Positions 13,719 to 22,245 of a DNA stretch of 60,316 nucleotides are shown piece after piece. The notes beneath the pieces are model-generated. The model was not told where the DNA came from. It searched no databases and saw nothing but the letters and a program-made list of their open reading frames with translations. Made by a program: the position numbers and the translations under genes. The number at the start of each line of letters is the position of its first letter. Position 1 is the stretch's first letter. Where the stretch lies: the NCBI RefSeq assembly GCF_900095265.1, contig NZ_LT607674.1, forward strand, positions 1 through 60,316, written 5' to 3'. This DNA is from Janthinobacterium sp. UMAB-56 (GTDB lineage Bacteria > Pseudomonadota > Gammaproteobacteria > Burkholderiales > Burkholderiaceae_D).

Positions 13719-14561
13719 ATGATAAATAAATTGCAGGCTTTCGGTTTAATTGTTTCCCAGGCAGTGCGCGGAGAATTAATCTTCCCTACGAGTGTTAATT
13801 CCGCCTTGCAATTACAATTGGCTCTGGCTGAACCGGACTGCCATATCGACCATGCGATCAAGCTGGTATTGGGCGAGCCCTTGCTGGCGGCGCGCACGGT
13901 GGCGCTGGCCAACTCTGCCGTGTATAGCCGCGGCGATGCGCTGCCCGTGACCAGCGTGCGCGCCGCCGTCATGCGCATGGGTTACCGCAATCTGTTTGCG
14001 CTGGTGGCGGCCATGGTGGTGCGCCAGTTCGGCAGCAAGATCATCGACCCCGTGCTGCGCCAGAAGGCAACCCAGTTGTGGGAACACACGGCCCACGTGG
14101 CGGCGCTGGCGCACGTGCTGGCCCGCCGCGTCACGCACGTCGATGCCGACACGGCGCTGTTCGCCGGCATCGTGCATGAGGTGGGCGGTTTTTACCTGTT
14201 GTCGCGTGCCGACGAGTTCCCCGGCCTGCTCGACGACGATGCGGATCACTGGATGGAGTCCGCTGAAGAAATCATTTCCCGCGAAGTCATGAAGAAGCTG
14301 CTGATCCCGTTGGCCGTGAGTGTCGCCATCGAAGGCTTGCGCGATGGCTTGCTATCGATCCCGCCCGATTCCCTGCTCGATACTTTGTTATTGGCTAAGC
14401 AACTGTCACCCGTGCCTTCGCCCTTGCAGGCGACGTACGTGGAAATGCTCACGCCCTCCGATTCCGTGATCGATTTCATTATCGACAACGAAACCCTGCA
14501 AAGCATCCTGGCCGAGTCAAACGAGGAAGTGCGCTCGATGAGTGCGGCGTTGCTGGTGTAG
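13719..14561 (+). CDS. HDOD domain protein
   Basis: This 280-residue cytosolic protein is almost entirely an HDOD domain, a catalytically dead relative of HD phosphohydrolases found in signalling and stress regulators. Family features are the repeated helices with DHAIKLVLGEPLLAARTVALANSAVYS (about residues 44-70), then VRAAVMRMGYRNLFAL. The HD-like position reads IVHEVGG (about 151-157), with glutamate in place of aspartate. There is no attached receiver, GGDEF or EAL domain, so the output is unknown. The upstream neighbour is the HTH/NTase protein on the same strand, and a bidirectional terminator follows. Confidence 0.8.
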   Translation: MINKLQAFGLIVSQAVRGELIFPTSVNSALQLQLALAEPDCHIDHAIKLVLGEPLLAARTVALANSAVYSRGDALPVTSVRAAVMRMGYRNLFALVAAMVVRQFGSKIIDPVLRQKATQLWEHTAHVAALAHVLARRVTHVDADTALFAGIVHEVGGFYLLSRADEFPGLLDDDADHWMESAEEIISREVMKKLLIPLAVSVAIEGLRDGLLSIPPDSLLDTLLLAKQLSPVPSPLQATYVEMLTPSDSVIDFIIDNETLQSILAESNEEVRSMSAALLV

Positions 14562-14584
14562 GCGCGCAGCCGGCAGGCAAAAAA

Positions 14585-14613
14585 ACGGCAGCCCGTTCAG
14601 GGGCTGCCGTTTT
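14585..14613. terminator. Bidirectional terminator between HDOD and DUF885 genes
   Basis: ACGGCAGCCC pairs with GGGCTGCCGT (14585-14610) around a short loop. An A-run lies upstream and a T-run downstream, so it can stop the forward HDOD transcript and the reverse DUF885 transcript, which converge here. Confidence 0.9.
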
Positions 14614-14631
14614 GCTTTCCGGCGCTGCGTT

Positions 14632-16443
14632 TTATCTCTGCTGCGCGATCCACCGGTCAACCTTGGCTTCCAGCAGTTTCAGCGGCAGGGTGCCGTCGCT
14701 GAGCACGACTTCGTGGAACTTCGGCAGGCTGAACTTCTTGCCCAAGGCTTGCTGCGCGCGCTGGCGCAGTTCGATGATTTTCAAGGCGCCGATTTTGTAG
14801 CCCAGCGCCTGGCCCGGCCAGGCCATGTAGCGTTCCGTTTCGCTTTTCGCCACGGCGTCATAGCCGAGGGTGTCGCGCATGTATTTGATGGTCTGCTCGC
14901 GCGTCCAGCCCTTGGTGTGCAAACCCGTATCGACCACCAGGCGCACGGCACGCAGCATCTCGTCGTTCAAGTGGCCGAAATACTGTGCCGGGTCCTCGAA
15001 CAGGCCCATTTCCTTGCCCAGGGTTTCCGCATACAGGGCCCAGCCTTCCGTGAAGGCATTGTTGCCGCCGAAACGGCGGAAGTTCGGCAAGTCCATCTCT
15101 TGCACCAGCGCCAGGTGGAAATGGTGGCCAGGCTTGCCTTCGTGCAGGAACAAGGTGGTCATGCCCGTGTCGCCATACAGTTTCGGATCCGTGACGACGG
15201 ACCAGAACACGCCCGGGCGCGAGCCATCTGCGGCCGGCGCGGTGTAATGGTCGGCGGCCGTATCGCGGCTCAGTTCAGGTTCCAGGCGCAAGTCCAGTGG
15301 CGCCTTCGGCACCAGGGTGAACAGGGCAGGCAATTTGCTGTCCAGCAGTACGTTCAGCTTGCGGTAGACGTCGAGCACTTCCTGCTCCGTCTTGAACGGG
15401 CGGTATTTCGCCTGTTCCGAGACCCACACCGGCAGACCGGCGGCCGGGCCGTTGTAACCCATCTTCGGACCCACGATGGCGTATTGTTCCTGGATGCGCG
15501 CCACTTCCTTCAAGCCGATGGCGTGGATCTGCTCCGGTTTCAAATCCGTGGTGGTGCTGCTGGCCACGCGCGCCTGGTACCAGCTGGCGCCATCGGGCAA
15601 GGCGCTCCAGCCGCTGCTCGTGCGGCTGGCCGGCAGGTAATCGCGTTCCATGAAGGTCGCCAGGCGCTGCAGCGCAGGCATCAGCTTGGCTTCGATGATG
15701 ACGGTGTAGGTTTGCGTCAGGCGCGCCTTGTCCGCATCGGAAAAGCTGGCCGGCAAATTCTTGATGGGCGTGAAATAGACGCTGTCCTGCGGCGTGGCGC
15801 TGACGAGCTTCTTGAATTGCGGCAGGGCCGATTCCGTCAGCGCCTTCGGCAGTACGATGCCCTTTTGCATGCCGACTTGCATATTGGCGATGGCCTGGTC
15901 TATCCAGCCCGGCAACTGGCCGATACGGCTCAGGTAAGCGTCATACTGCTTGACGGTGGTCAACGGTTGCGATGCTTCGCCGCCCGCATAATTGGCCAGG
16001 GTGACGGGCATGCTGTCCATCTGGTTCAGTGGCAGCAGGTATTCGGGAAAGCGCTCGAAGCTCAGCGCCGTGCTCAGTTCATAGTCGAGGATATCGTAGT
16101 TGATCTGGTCCTGTTGCGACAGGCGTGCACGGGCGATGGCGCGCAGGGTCTTCTGGTACTGGTGGTACAGGGCGAACTGTTTTGCACGCGCGGCAGGCAC
16201 GATGGCTGAACCGAGCTGGTCGTCAAAACGGTTGTCGCCGCTCTCGGTGGCGTTGATCGGCTCGAAACGGGCCAGCGCATCGTAGTACTGGTCGGCCAGC
16301 ACTTGCAACTGCTGCTTCGCTTGCGGCGCGCTGACGGCCACGGCTTTGGCGGTGGGCTGGGCTGCTTGCGCCATGGGCGTATGGGCGAGCAACAGGGAAA
16401 TGGCCAGGGTGCCGAGGGTGCCGGCGGCAAAACGATGCTTCAT
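14632..16443 (-). CDS. Exported DUF885 family protein (putative metallopeptidase)
   Basis: The 603-residue protein begins with a Sec signal peptide (MKHRFAAGTLGTLAISLLL...AQA) and is otherwise a full-length DUF885 domain. The family signature HEGKPGHHF lies near residue 430. It resembles a zinc-binding HExxH-type site with an extra PGHH, and the family is thought to contain zinc-dependent peptidases. The substrate is unknown. The start at 16443 was chosen because AGGA lies 8 bases upstream and the signal peptide begins there. A longer frame from 16539 would hide the signal peptide. It lies 136 bases after the M48 protease gene on the same strand. Confidence 0.85.
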   Translation of the reverse strand: MKHRFAAGTLGTLAISLLLAHTPMAQAAQPTAKAVAVSAPQAKQQLQVLADQYYDALARFEPINATESGDNRFDDQLGSAIVPAARAKQFALYHQYQKTLRAIARARLSQQDQINYDILDYELSTALSFERFPEYLLPLNQMDSMPVTLANYAGGEASQPLTTVKQYDAYLSRIGQLPGWIDQAIANMQVGMQKGIVLPKALTESALPQFKKLVSATPQDSVYFTPIKNLPASFSDADKARLTQTYTVIIEAKLMPALQRLATFMERDYLPASRTSSGWSALPDGASWYQARVASSTTTDLKPEQIHAIGLKEVARIQEQYAIVGPKMGYNGPAAGLPVWVSEQAKYRPFKTEQEVLDVYRKLNVLLDSKLPALFTLVPKAPLDLRLEPELSRDTAADHYTAPAADGSRPGVFWSVVTDPKLYGDTGMTTLFLHEGKPGHHFHLALVQEMDLPNFRRFGGNNAFTEGWALYAETLGKEMGLFEDPAQYFGHLNDEMLRAVRLVVDTGLHTKGWTREQTIKYMRDTLGYDAVAKSETERYMAWPGQALGYKIGALKIIELRQRAQQALGKKFSLPKFHEVVLSDGTLPLKLLEAKVDRWIAQQR

Positions 16444-16579
16444 GCGCGATATCCTTTGTAAGGAGGGGGATGAACGGAGGCGTTGCGAGGTCGGGGTGGC
16501 CGCTCGCGAAGGAACAGCCGGGGCGTAAGCATACGCCATTGTCCGCTGCGTTTGGATAAATTGTGCGGGAGGAATGTTG

Positions 16580-17677
16580 CTATTGCTCTGCCGCTGCGAG
16601 CAAGGCTTGCATCGCCTGCCAGTGCTGGCTGCTCAATGGGACGCAGGCGTGGCAGGGCGTGGCGGCGATCAGGCTGCGGATCTGCTGCGCGCGCGTCGCC
16701 GTCTGCGGGTGCGAGGAAATCCATCCCGGCACGCTGGCCTTGTCTTTGTCATCGAGCTTCTGGAAAAAGCGCAGCATGCCATCGGGATGGATCTGCGCGC
16801 GCTGCAAGGCGAGCAAACCCAGACGGTCCGCCTCTTCCTCCATGTCGCGGCTGAAATACAGGGTGCCCGCCTGGTGCGCCAGCATGGCGGCCACGGCGCT
16901 GATGTCGCCGATGCTCACGCCCACCAGGGCGCCCCAGCCCAGGCTGCTGATCATTTGCCGCAGCGAATGGCGCTGTTCCACATGTTGCACTTCATGCGCC
17001 AGCACGCCGGCCAGCTCTTCCGGGTCGGCTGCCTGGCGCAGCAAGCCCGTGTGCACGACGATGATGCCGCCCGGCATGGCAAACGCATTGACCGTGTCGT
17101 CTTGCTTGACCAGCCAGCGGTACTGGTAGCGCGAACCGACCGTCAGCTTGCTGCCAATGTCCTGCACCGTCTGCTGCGCCACGCCACTGTCATGGATGCC
17201 GCCCTGCGCGCGCACTTGCGACAGGGCCAGTTCGCCCAGCTGCTTTTCCGTCGACAAGGGTATCCATCCCGCCAGCGCGCCGACGGCATGGCCGCCCTGC
17301 CACCACAGCAGGGCGCCAGCGACGACGGCCGCGCCCGTCAAGCCGGCCAGCCAGCCCGACACTTGCCGCCGGTTGCGCCGGCGCTCCCCCCACAGGCCTT
17401 GCAGCTGCGGCTGCAGCGCGGGCGGCGCTTCTTGCAAGACGATGGCGATGTCGCCCGCTGTCAGCGGCTTGAGCGACGCCTGCCGTCCTTCGTCGTCCAG
17501 CCAGTTGAGGAACAGTTCCGGCCCATCGACACCACCCACGCTGACGACCAGCTGCGCCACATCGACATGATGGCCGGGCGCGTCGATGGCCAGATGGCTG
17601 CCGAAAAAATGCGCGCTGACGGCCGTGCCGGCGCAGCCGCCCTCGGGGCCGGTCAGCAATGCCTGGAATGGCGTCAT
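16580..17677 (-). CDS. M48 family zinc metalloprotease (membrane-anchored)
   Basis: The 365-residue protein has an N-terminal region of about 105 residues, then a single membrane helix (about 107-127), then an M48 peptidase domain with HEVQH (228-232) and the third-ligand motif SRDMEEEADRLG (E280, D284). This topology is like the BepA/HtpX-related M48C group, with the protease domain probably facing the periplasm and acting in envelope quality control. The N-terminal cytosolic-looking domain resembles those of other bacterial M48 proteins with this layout. Its ATG overlaps the stop codon of the HPP-CBS gene by 4 bases (ATGA), so the two are cotranslated. Confidence 0.85.
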   Translation of the reverse strand: MTPFQALLTGPEGGCAGTAVSAHFFGSHLAIDAPGHHVDVAQLVVSVGGVDGPELFLNWLDDEGRQASLKPLTAGDIAIVLQEAPPALQPQLQGLWGERRRNRRQVSGWLAGLTGAAVVAGALLWWQGGHAVGALAGWIPLSTEKQLGELALSQVRAQGGIHDSGVAQQTVQDIGSKLTVGSRYQYRWLVKQDDTVNAFAMPGGIIVVHTGLLRQAADPEELAGVLAHEVQHVEQRHSLRQMISSLGWGALVGVSIGDISAVAAMLAHQAGTLYFSRDMEEEADRLGLLALQRAQIHPDGMLRFFQKLDDKDKASVPGWISSHPQTATRAQQIRSLIAATPCHACVPLSSQHWQAMQALLAAAEQ

Positions 17678-18840
17678 GCTGCAACCTCGGCAAAGCGGCT
17701 TTCGTACAGGGCTGCCATCAGGTCGGACTGGCTGATGATGCCAGCGAGGCGCTCTTCATCGTCGAGGATGGGGATATGGCGATAGCCGGCGTCGGCCATC
17801 AGGGGAACCAGGTCGATGATGGGCGTGCCCAGGCGCGCCGTATGGGGCGACGGGGTCATCAACTGGCCCACCACTTCGGGCTTGTCGCTGTGGGACAGGC
17901 CGCTGCGCTGCAGCAGGGCGCGCAGGCGCTGGCGCATGCCCTCATAATCGTCGAGGCCGCCATGGCGCAGAAAATCCGTCTGCGTGATGATGCCGATGAC
18001 GCGGCGCGCCCGATTCAGCACGGGCAGGGCGCCAACCTGGTGCGCGCGCATGGTGCGCCAGGCAACGTCGAGCGGCGTGCCGAATTCGACGCTGAGCACA
18101 TCCTTCGACATGATGTCGGCGCAGGTGACGACGCCGAAGCGGCGCTGGTAGGCGCGCATTTCCGTTTGCAGGAAGATGGCTTGCAAATCGTCGCGGCTGA
18201 TGTCGAGCACTTCGCTGTGCTGGCGCAGCACGGCGTCCAGGTCATCCGGCGAAAAGCCCAGGCGGTTGCTGGGCAGGTCATCCTTGGTGGCATGCGGATG
18301 CGGCGCGAGCAGTTGCTGGATGTGCGGGTAGCGGCGCCCCGTCAGGTTGTTGTACAGCACGGCGCAAGCGACCAGCACGGCGGAATTGAACAGCACCGTG
18401 ATGAAGACGAATTCAAAGCCGGCCGCATGCACGCTGGCGCCGCCGATCACCGTGGTCAATGCGACGGCGCCGCCCGGCGGATGCAGGCAGCGCAGGGCGA
18501 ACATGGCGCCGATGGCCAGGCAGGCGGCCAGCGCCGCCACGCCCACGCTGGGCCCCAGCCATTTGACGCAGGCCATGCCGACCAGGCCGGAGACGACATT
18601 GCCGCCCACCACGGACCACGGTTGCGCCAGCGGGCTGGCCGGCAGGCAGAACAGCAGCACGGCCGAGGCACCCATGGGCGCGATCAGGTAGACGCTGGCG
18701 CTGTCGGGGGCCAGCAGGAAATGGCAGATCAGGCCCGTCAGCAGCAAGCCGCAAATGGCGCCCGCGCAGGCGCGTAATTGTTCACGGCGGCTGCCATTGT
18801 TCGGTTGCGGCAGCCAGCGTGCCAGGAAAGAAGTGGTCAT
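17674..18840 (-). CDS. HPP family membrane protein with two CBS domains
   Basis: This 388-residue protein has an N-terminal HPP domain of about four membrane helices (residues 25-165), including the name-giving motif CLHPPGGA. Two C-terminal CBS domains follow (about 235-290, ADIMSKDVLSVEFGTPLDVA, and 320-380, QLMTPSPHTARLGTPI). CBS pairs bind adenine nucleotides and would gate or sense. HPP proteins have been linked to nitrite transport in chloroplasts and cyanobacteria, but the substrate here is unknown. The start at 18840 removes a non-conserved extension. There is no good ribosome-binding site. It is translationally coupled to the M48 protease downstream. Confidence 0.8.
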   Translation of the reverse strand: MTTSFLARWLPQPNNGSRREQLRACAGAICGLLLTGLICHFLLAPDSASVYLIAPMGASAVLLFCLPASPLAQPWSVVGGNVVSGLVGMACVKWLGPSVGVAALAACLAIGAMFALRCLHPPGGAVALTTVIGGASVHAAGFEFVFITVLFNSAVLVACAVLYNNLTGRRYPHIQQLLAPHPHATKDDLPSNRLGFSPDDLDAVLRQHSEVLDISRDDLQAIFLQTEMRAYQRRFGVVTCADIMSKDVLSVEFGTPLDVAWRTMRAHQVGALPVLNRARRVIGIITQTDFLRHGGLDDYEGMRQRLRALLQRSGLSHSDKPEVVGQLMTPSPHTARLGTPIIDLVPLMADAGYRHIPILDDEERLAGIISQSDLMAALYESRFAEVAA

Positions 18841-19054
18841 GGGGAGGGCGCGTGCGGGCCGCGTTGCTCTGTGTGAGCCCGATATTATCCCATGCGTGCC
18901 ATTTCGCTGCCGGCGCTGAGACGCGCTTATACGTTTTCCGCATAAGCACAGTGCAATTAAATGGTGGATATTTCCCACAAGCAGGCATATTCTAGACAAT
19001 CACGCCCGCTGGCAGCTGTTCAGCCGGCCTCACGATTTCTCTCAGGAGCCTTGC

Positions 19055-19567
19055 ATGCGCGTTTCCCTTTGCGTTTCCGTTTTCCTTGCCAGCCTGCTGC
19101 TTGCCGGCACCGCCTTTGCCGCCGCCCCGACACCGGCCAACCCTGTCGCCACGCCGCATTTGCCCTACAACGCGGCGGCCGACGCCAAGGCCGACGTGGC
19201 CCGCGCGCTGGCCGAGGCCAAGGCGGCCCACGTGCCCGTCTTGCTGATCTTTGGCGCCAACTGGTGCGAGGATTGCCGCGCGCTCGACAAGGCCTTGAAG
19301 GAAGGTAAAAACGCCGAGTTGATGCAACAGCAGTTCAAGGTCGTCAAGGTCGACGTGGGTAACTTCGACCATAACCTCGACGTGGCGCAAGCCTATGGCA
19401 ATCCGCTCAAGAAAGGCATCCCGGCTGCCGTGCTGGTCTCGAGCGACACCAAGCAGGTGCTGTACGCCACCAAGGGCGGCGAACTGGCGAATGCGCGCCG
19501 CATGAGCGAGAGCGGCATTTATGATTTCTTCAAGCAAGCGGCGAGCGTGAAAGCGCCGGCGATGTAA
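19055..19567 (+). CDS. Exported thioredoxin-like protein
   Basis: The 170-residue protein has a signal peptide ([22 protein letters not shown], cleavage near residue 23) and a thioredoxin fold with the redox motif WCEDC (C71 and C74) and a GIPAAV cis-proline loop near residue 132. Its layout resembles periplasmic DUF255/thioredoxin_7 proteins. A thiol-reducing or chaperone role in the periplasm is likely. A clear AGGAG site lies 8 bases before the ATG. Its last 38 bases overlap the 3' end of the chemoreceptor gene on the other strand. Confidence 0.85.
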   Translation: MRVSLCVSVFLASLLLAGTAFAAAPTPANPVATPHLPYNAAADAKADVARALAEAKAAHVPVLLIFGANWCEDCRALDKALKEGKNAELMQQQFKVVKVDVGNFDHNLDVAQAYGNPLKKGIPAAVLVSSDTKQVLYATKGGELANARRMSESGIYDFFKQAASVKAPAM

Positions 19568-21437
19568 TTTCTTCCAGCTTGAAGACGCTGACCACCTGCT
19601 CCAGCCGGCCGGCCTGATCCTGCAAGGACTGGGCCGCCGCCGCCGCTTCTTCCACCAGGGCCGCGTTTTGCTGGGTGGCGTCATCCATCTGCGTGACGGT
19701 GGCATTGACTTGCGCGATGCCCTGGCTTTGCTCCTGGCTGGCCGAAGCGATTTCTCCCATCAGGTCGGCCACTCTCTGCACGGAAACGACGATGTCCTGC
19801 ATGGTGGCGCCGGCCGAGTCGACCAGCTTGCTGCCCGCTTCCACCTTGCTGCCCGAGTCGACGATCAAGTCCTTGATTTCCTTCGCCGCCGCTGCCGAAC
19901 GCTGCGCCAGGTTGCGCACCTCAGTCGCCACCACGGCAAAGCCGCGGCCCTGTTCGCCTGCGCGCGCCGCCTCGACCGCCGCGTTCAGCGCGAGGATGTT
20001 GGTTTGAAAGGCAATGCCGTCGATCACGCCGATAATGTCGGCGATCTTGCGCGAACTTTCCGTAATCGCGCCCATCGTCTGCACCACTTGTCCCACCACC
20101 TCGCCGCCCTTGACGGCGTGACTCGAAGCCGATACCACCAGTTGGTTTGCCTGGCGCGCGTTATCCGCGTTCTGTTTCACGGTCGACGTCAGCTCTTCCA
20201 TGGCAGCCGCTGTTTCTTCCAGGCTCGATGCCTGGGCTTCCGTACGCGCCGACAGGTCCAGGTTGCCCGAGGCGATCTGGCTCGATGCGCTGGCAATAGC
20301 CCCTGTACTATCGCGAACTTCGCGTATCGTCACGTTCAGCGATGCGACGAAACGGTTGAAGGCAGTGGCCAGCGCGCCGACCTCGTCTTCCGATTCGACT
20401 GGCATGCGGCGGCTCAGGTCGCCATTGCCGCTGGCGATTTCGCTGAGCATGCCGGCCGCCCGCGCGACGGGGGCGGCGATGGCGCGGCTGATGACATAAA
20501 TGATGAGCAAGGCGATGCCGCCGCCGACCAGGCCTGCGATCAGGGCGGCAATCAGGGCCGAACGCGTGACATTGCCCAGTGCTTCCGCTTCCGGCACTTC
20601 CGCTATCACATATAAATTCAATTCCGGCACGAAAGAGGCGGCGACGAACTGGCGTCCTGCGGGCGCGTCATAGACGGCGTACACATACTTGGTACCCGTC
20701 AACAGACTCTTGCTCAGTGCCTCGCTATAGCCGGGCAAATCCTTGAGCTGATGCTTGCCGTCGGCCAGGGCCGTGTCGCGGTGCACCAGCACCACGCCGT
20801 TGGCGCGCGCCAGGTAGACATGGCCGGTCTGGCCGATCTTGTAGCTGCGGATGGTGTTGGCCAGCGCATTGATGGACAGGCCCAGGCCGGCCGCGATCTG
20901 CTTGCCGCCTGCCGTCTGGCCGCGCGCATTCAGGTACAGCATCAGGTCGTTGGAATTGTCCGCTTTGTCGATGTCGAGCGTATAAGCCTTGTCGCTGGCC
21001 AGCAAGCCATAAAACCACTGGTCGGCTGCGTGGTTCTTGTCCAGGGTGCGCAGCAAGCCTTCGGTGGTGAAATATTTGCCCGTGCTGGCGGAAGCCCAGT
21101 TGATCGCGGCGGCTTTGCTCTTTTCCTTGACGACGGTGGCGTAGCGCTGAAAGGTGGCGATGCCGCTGTCGGGCAAGCCAGCATCTTCCCAGTCTTGCAG
21201 GAAGACATCGTTGGCCATGGTTTGCACCACGGACAGGGGTTGGCTGATCTGGCGCAGTACGTCGTTGCGGATTTCGCCCACCTGGGCCGGCAACTCCTGG
21301 CTGACGACGCGCTCGCGCACGTAATCGCTGCTCATGCGTACGCTGAGGAAAGACGAGATCGTCATGAAGAGCAACAGGCACAAGCCCATGCTGAACAGGA
21401 GTTTTTTCTGGATGGAGAGGCGGCGTAGCAGAGACAT
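19530..21437 (-). CDS. Methyl-accepting chemotaxis protein
   Basis: This 635-residue chemoreceptor has a first membrane helix at about residues 12-31, a periplasmic Cache-type sensor region (about 35-300, with [20 protein letters not shown]), a second helix near 305-330 and a HAMP domain. The long cytoplasmic coiled coil carries the conserved tip [22 protein letters not shown]. It ends without the NWETF-type CheR tether. The start at 21437 puts [14 protein letters not shown] directly before the first helix; the longer frame is not membrane-like. Cache-domain receptors often bind small organic acids or amino acids, but the ligand here is unknown. Confidence 0.93.
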   Translation of the reverse strand: MSLLRRLSIQKKLLFSMGLCLLLFMTISSFLSVRMSSDYVRERVVSQELPAQVGEIRNDVLRQISQPLSVVQTMANDVFLQDWEDAGLPDSGIATFQRYATVVKEKSKAAAINWASASTGKYFTTEGLLRTLDKNHAADQWFYGLLASDKAYTLDIDKADNSNDLMLYLNARGQTAGGKQIAAGLGLSINALANTIRSYKIGQTGHVYLARANGVVLVHRDTALADGKHQLKDLPGYSEALSKSLLTGTKYVYAVYDAPAGRQFVAASFVPELNLYVIAEVPEAEALGNVTRSALIAALIAGLVGGGIALLIIYVISRAIAAPVARAAGMLSEIASGNGDLSRRMPVESEDEVGALATAFNRFVASLNVTIREVRDSTGAIASASSQIASGNLDLSARTEAQASSLEETAAAMEELTSTVKQNADNARQANQLVVSASSHAVKGGEVVGQVVQTMGAITESSRKIADIIGVIDGIAFQTNILALNAAVEAARAGEQGRGFAVVATEVRNLAQRSAAAAKEIKDLIVDSGSKVEAGSKLVDSAGATMQDIVVSVQRVADLMGEIASASQEQSQGIAQVNATVTQMDDATQQNAALVEEAAAAAQSLQDQAGRLEQVVSVFKLEEITSPALSRSPLA

Positions 21438-21594
21438 GGAAGTCCTTGGGGGATGGCCTGCGCAAGGGGCAGACATGTTCCCAGTATAGCGGTCCGGTTT
21501 CGCGACATGCCGCACCATTGCTGCTTTTCGCACATATATGTTGCATTGCAGCAACGCGATTTTCCGCGTCTGCCCGGCATGGCTGGAAAACGCC

Positions 21595-22092
21595 TCAGGC
21601 CGGCAAGCCGTGGGCGATCAAGGCTAGCGGCAATTGCGTGCTGCACTTGATTTGCTCCATGGAAAAGGCAGATGACACGCCCGTCAGTTGCGCGGCCTTG
21701 ATGAGTTTTTTGTAGAAGGTGTCGTAGCCCTTGATGTCGGTGGTGACGACTTTCAGCAAGTAGTCGATGTCGCCGCTCATGCGGTGAAATTCCTGTACTT
21801 CGGGCAAGACGATGACGGCGGCGGCGAAGCGGCGCAGCCATTTCTCATCGTGCTGGCCCGTGCGCACGCTGACGAAGACGGTCACGGGCAAGCCCACTTT
21901 TTGCCGGTTGACGATGGCCACCCGGCTCTCGATATAGCCCTCTTCCTCCAGGCGCTTGAGCCGCTTCCAGCACGGTGTGCTGGACAGGCCGATCTTTTCG
22001 CTGAGGGCGGCGATCGACAAGGTGCCGTCCTGCTGCAGGGCGGCCAGGATGGCGCAGTCGAATTTGTCGAGCGGGGTGTTAGGTAAATTCAT
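21595..22092 (-). CDS. Lrp/AsnC family transcriptional regulator
   Basis: The 165-residue protein has an N-terminal AsnC-type helix-turn-helix ([30 protein letters not shown], then [17 protein letters not shown]) and a C-terminal RAM/ligand-binding domain (about 70-150, with [18 protein letters not shown]). Members form octamers and sense amino acids or related metabolites. It is divergent from the cysteine desulfurase fusion, 153 bases away. A perfect palindrome lies 21 bases before its start. It therefore probably controls itself and the fusion gene, with cysteine or a sulfur compound as a plausible effector (inference). Confidence 0.9.
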   Translation of the reverse strand: MNLPNTPLDKFDCAILAALQQDGTLSIAALSEKIGLSSTPCWKRLKRLEEEGYIESRVAIVNRQKVGLPVTVFVSVRTGQHDEKWLRRFAAAVIVLPEVQEFHRMSGDIDYLLKVVTTDIKGYDTFYKKLIKAAQLTGVSSAFSMEQIKCSTQLPLALIAHGLPA

Positions 22093-22112
22093 TTTACTAT
22101 TCCGTTTTTTAT

Positions 22113-22126
22113 AGCATGAACATGCT
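22113..22126. promoter_or_regulatory. Palindromic operator candidate in the lrp-type/fusion intergenic region
   Basis: AGCATG-AA-CATGCT is a perfect 6+6 inverted repeat located between the divergent Lrp regulator and desulfurase fusion genes, just upstream of the regulator start. Local regulators of this family bind such short palindromes next to their own genes. Binding has not been shown. Confidence 0.5.
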
Positions 22127-22245
22127 GCATATTACCGTGTTTGCAGTGTCTTTTGGCATATCTTCACGGGGGCAGGTCGGTAGACTAGCCAGATGTCCCA
22201 GCCGCCTGCGCTGCACCCTTTTTATAGAATACTCAGACTGCCATC

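Noticed and set aside
13719..14561. HDOD gene as an active HD phosphohydrolase
   Set aside because: The HD position is HE and the domain is of HDOD type, which is non-catalytic.
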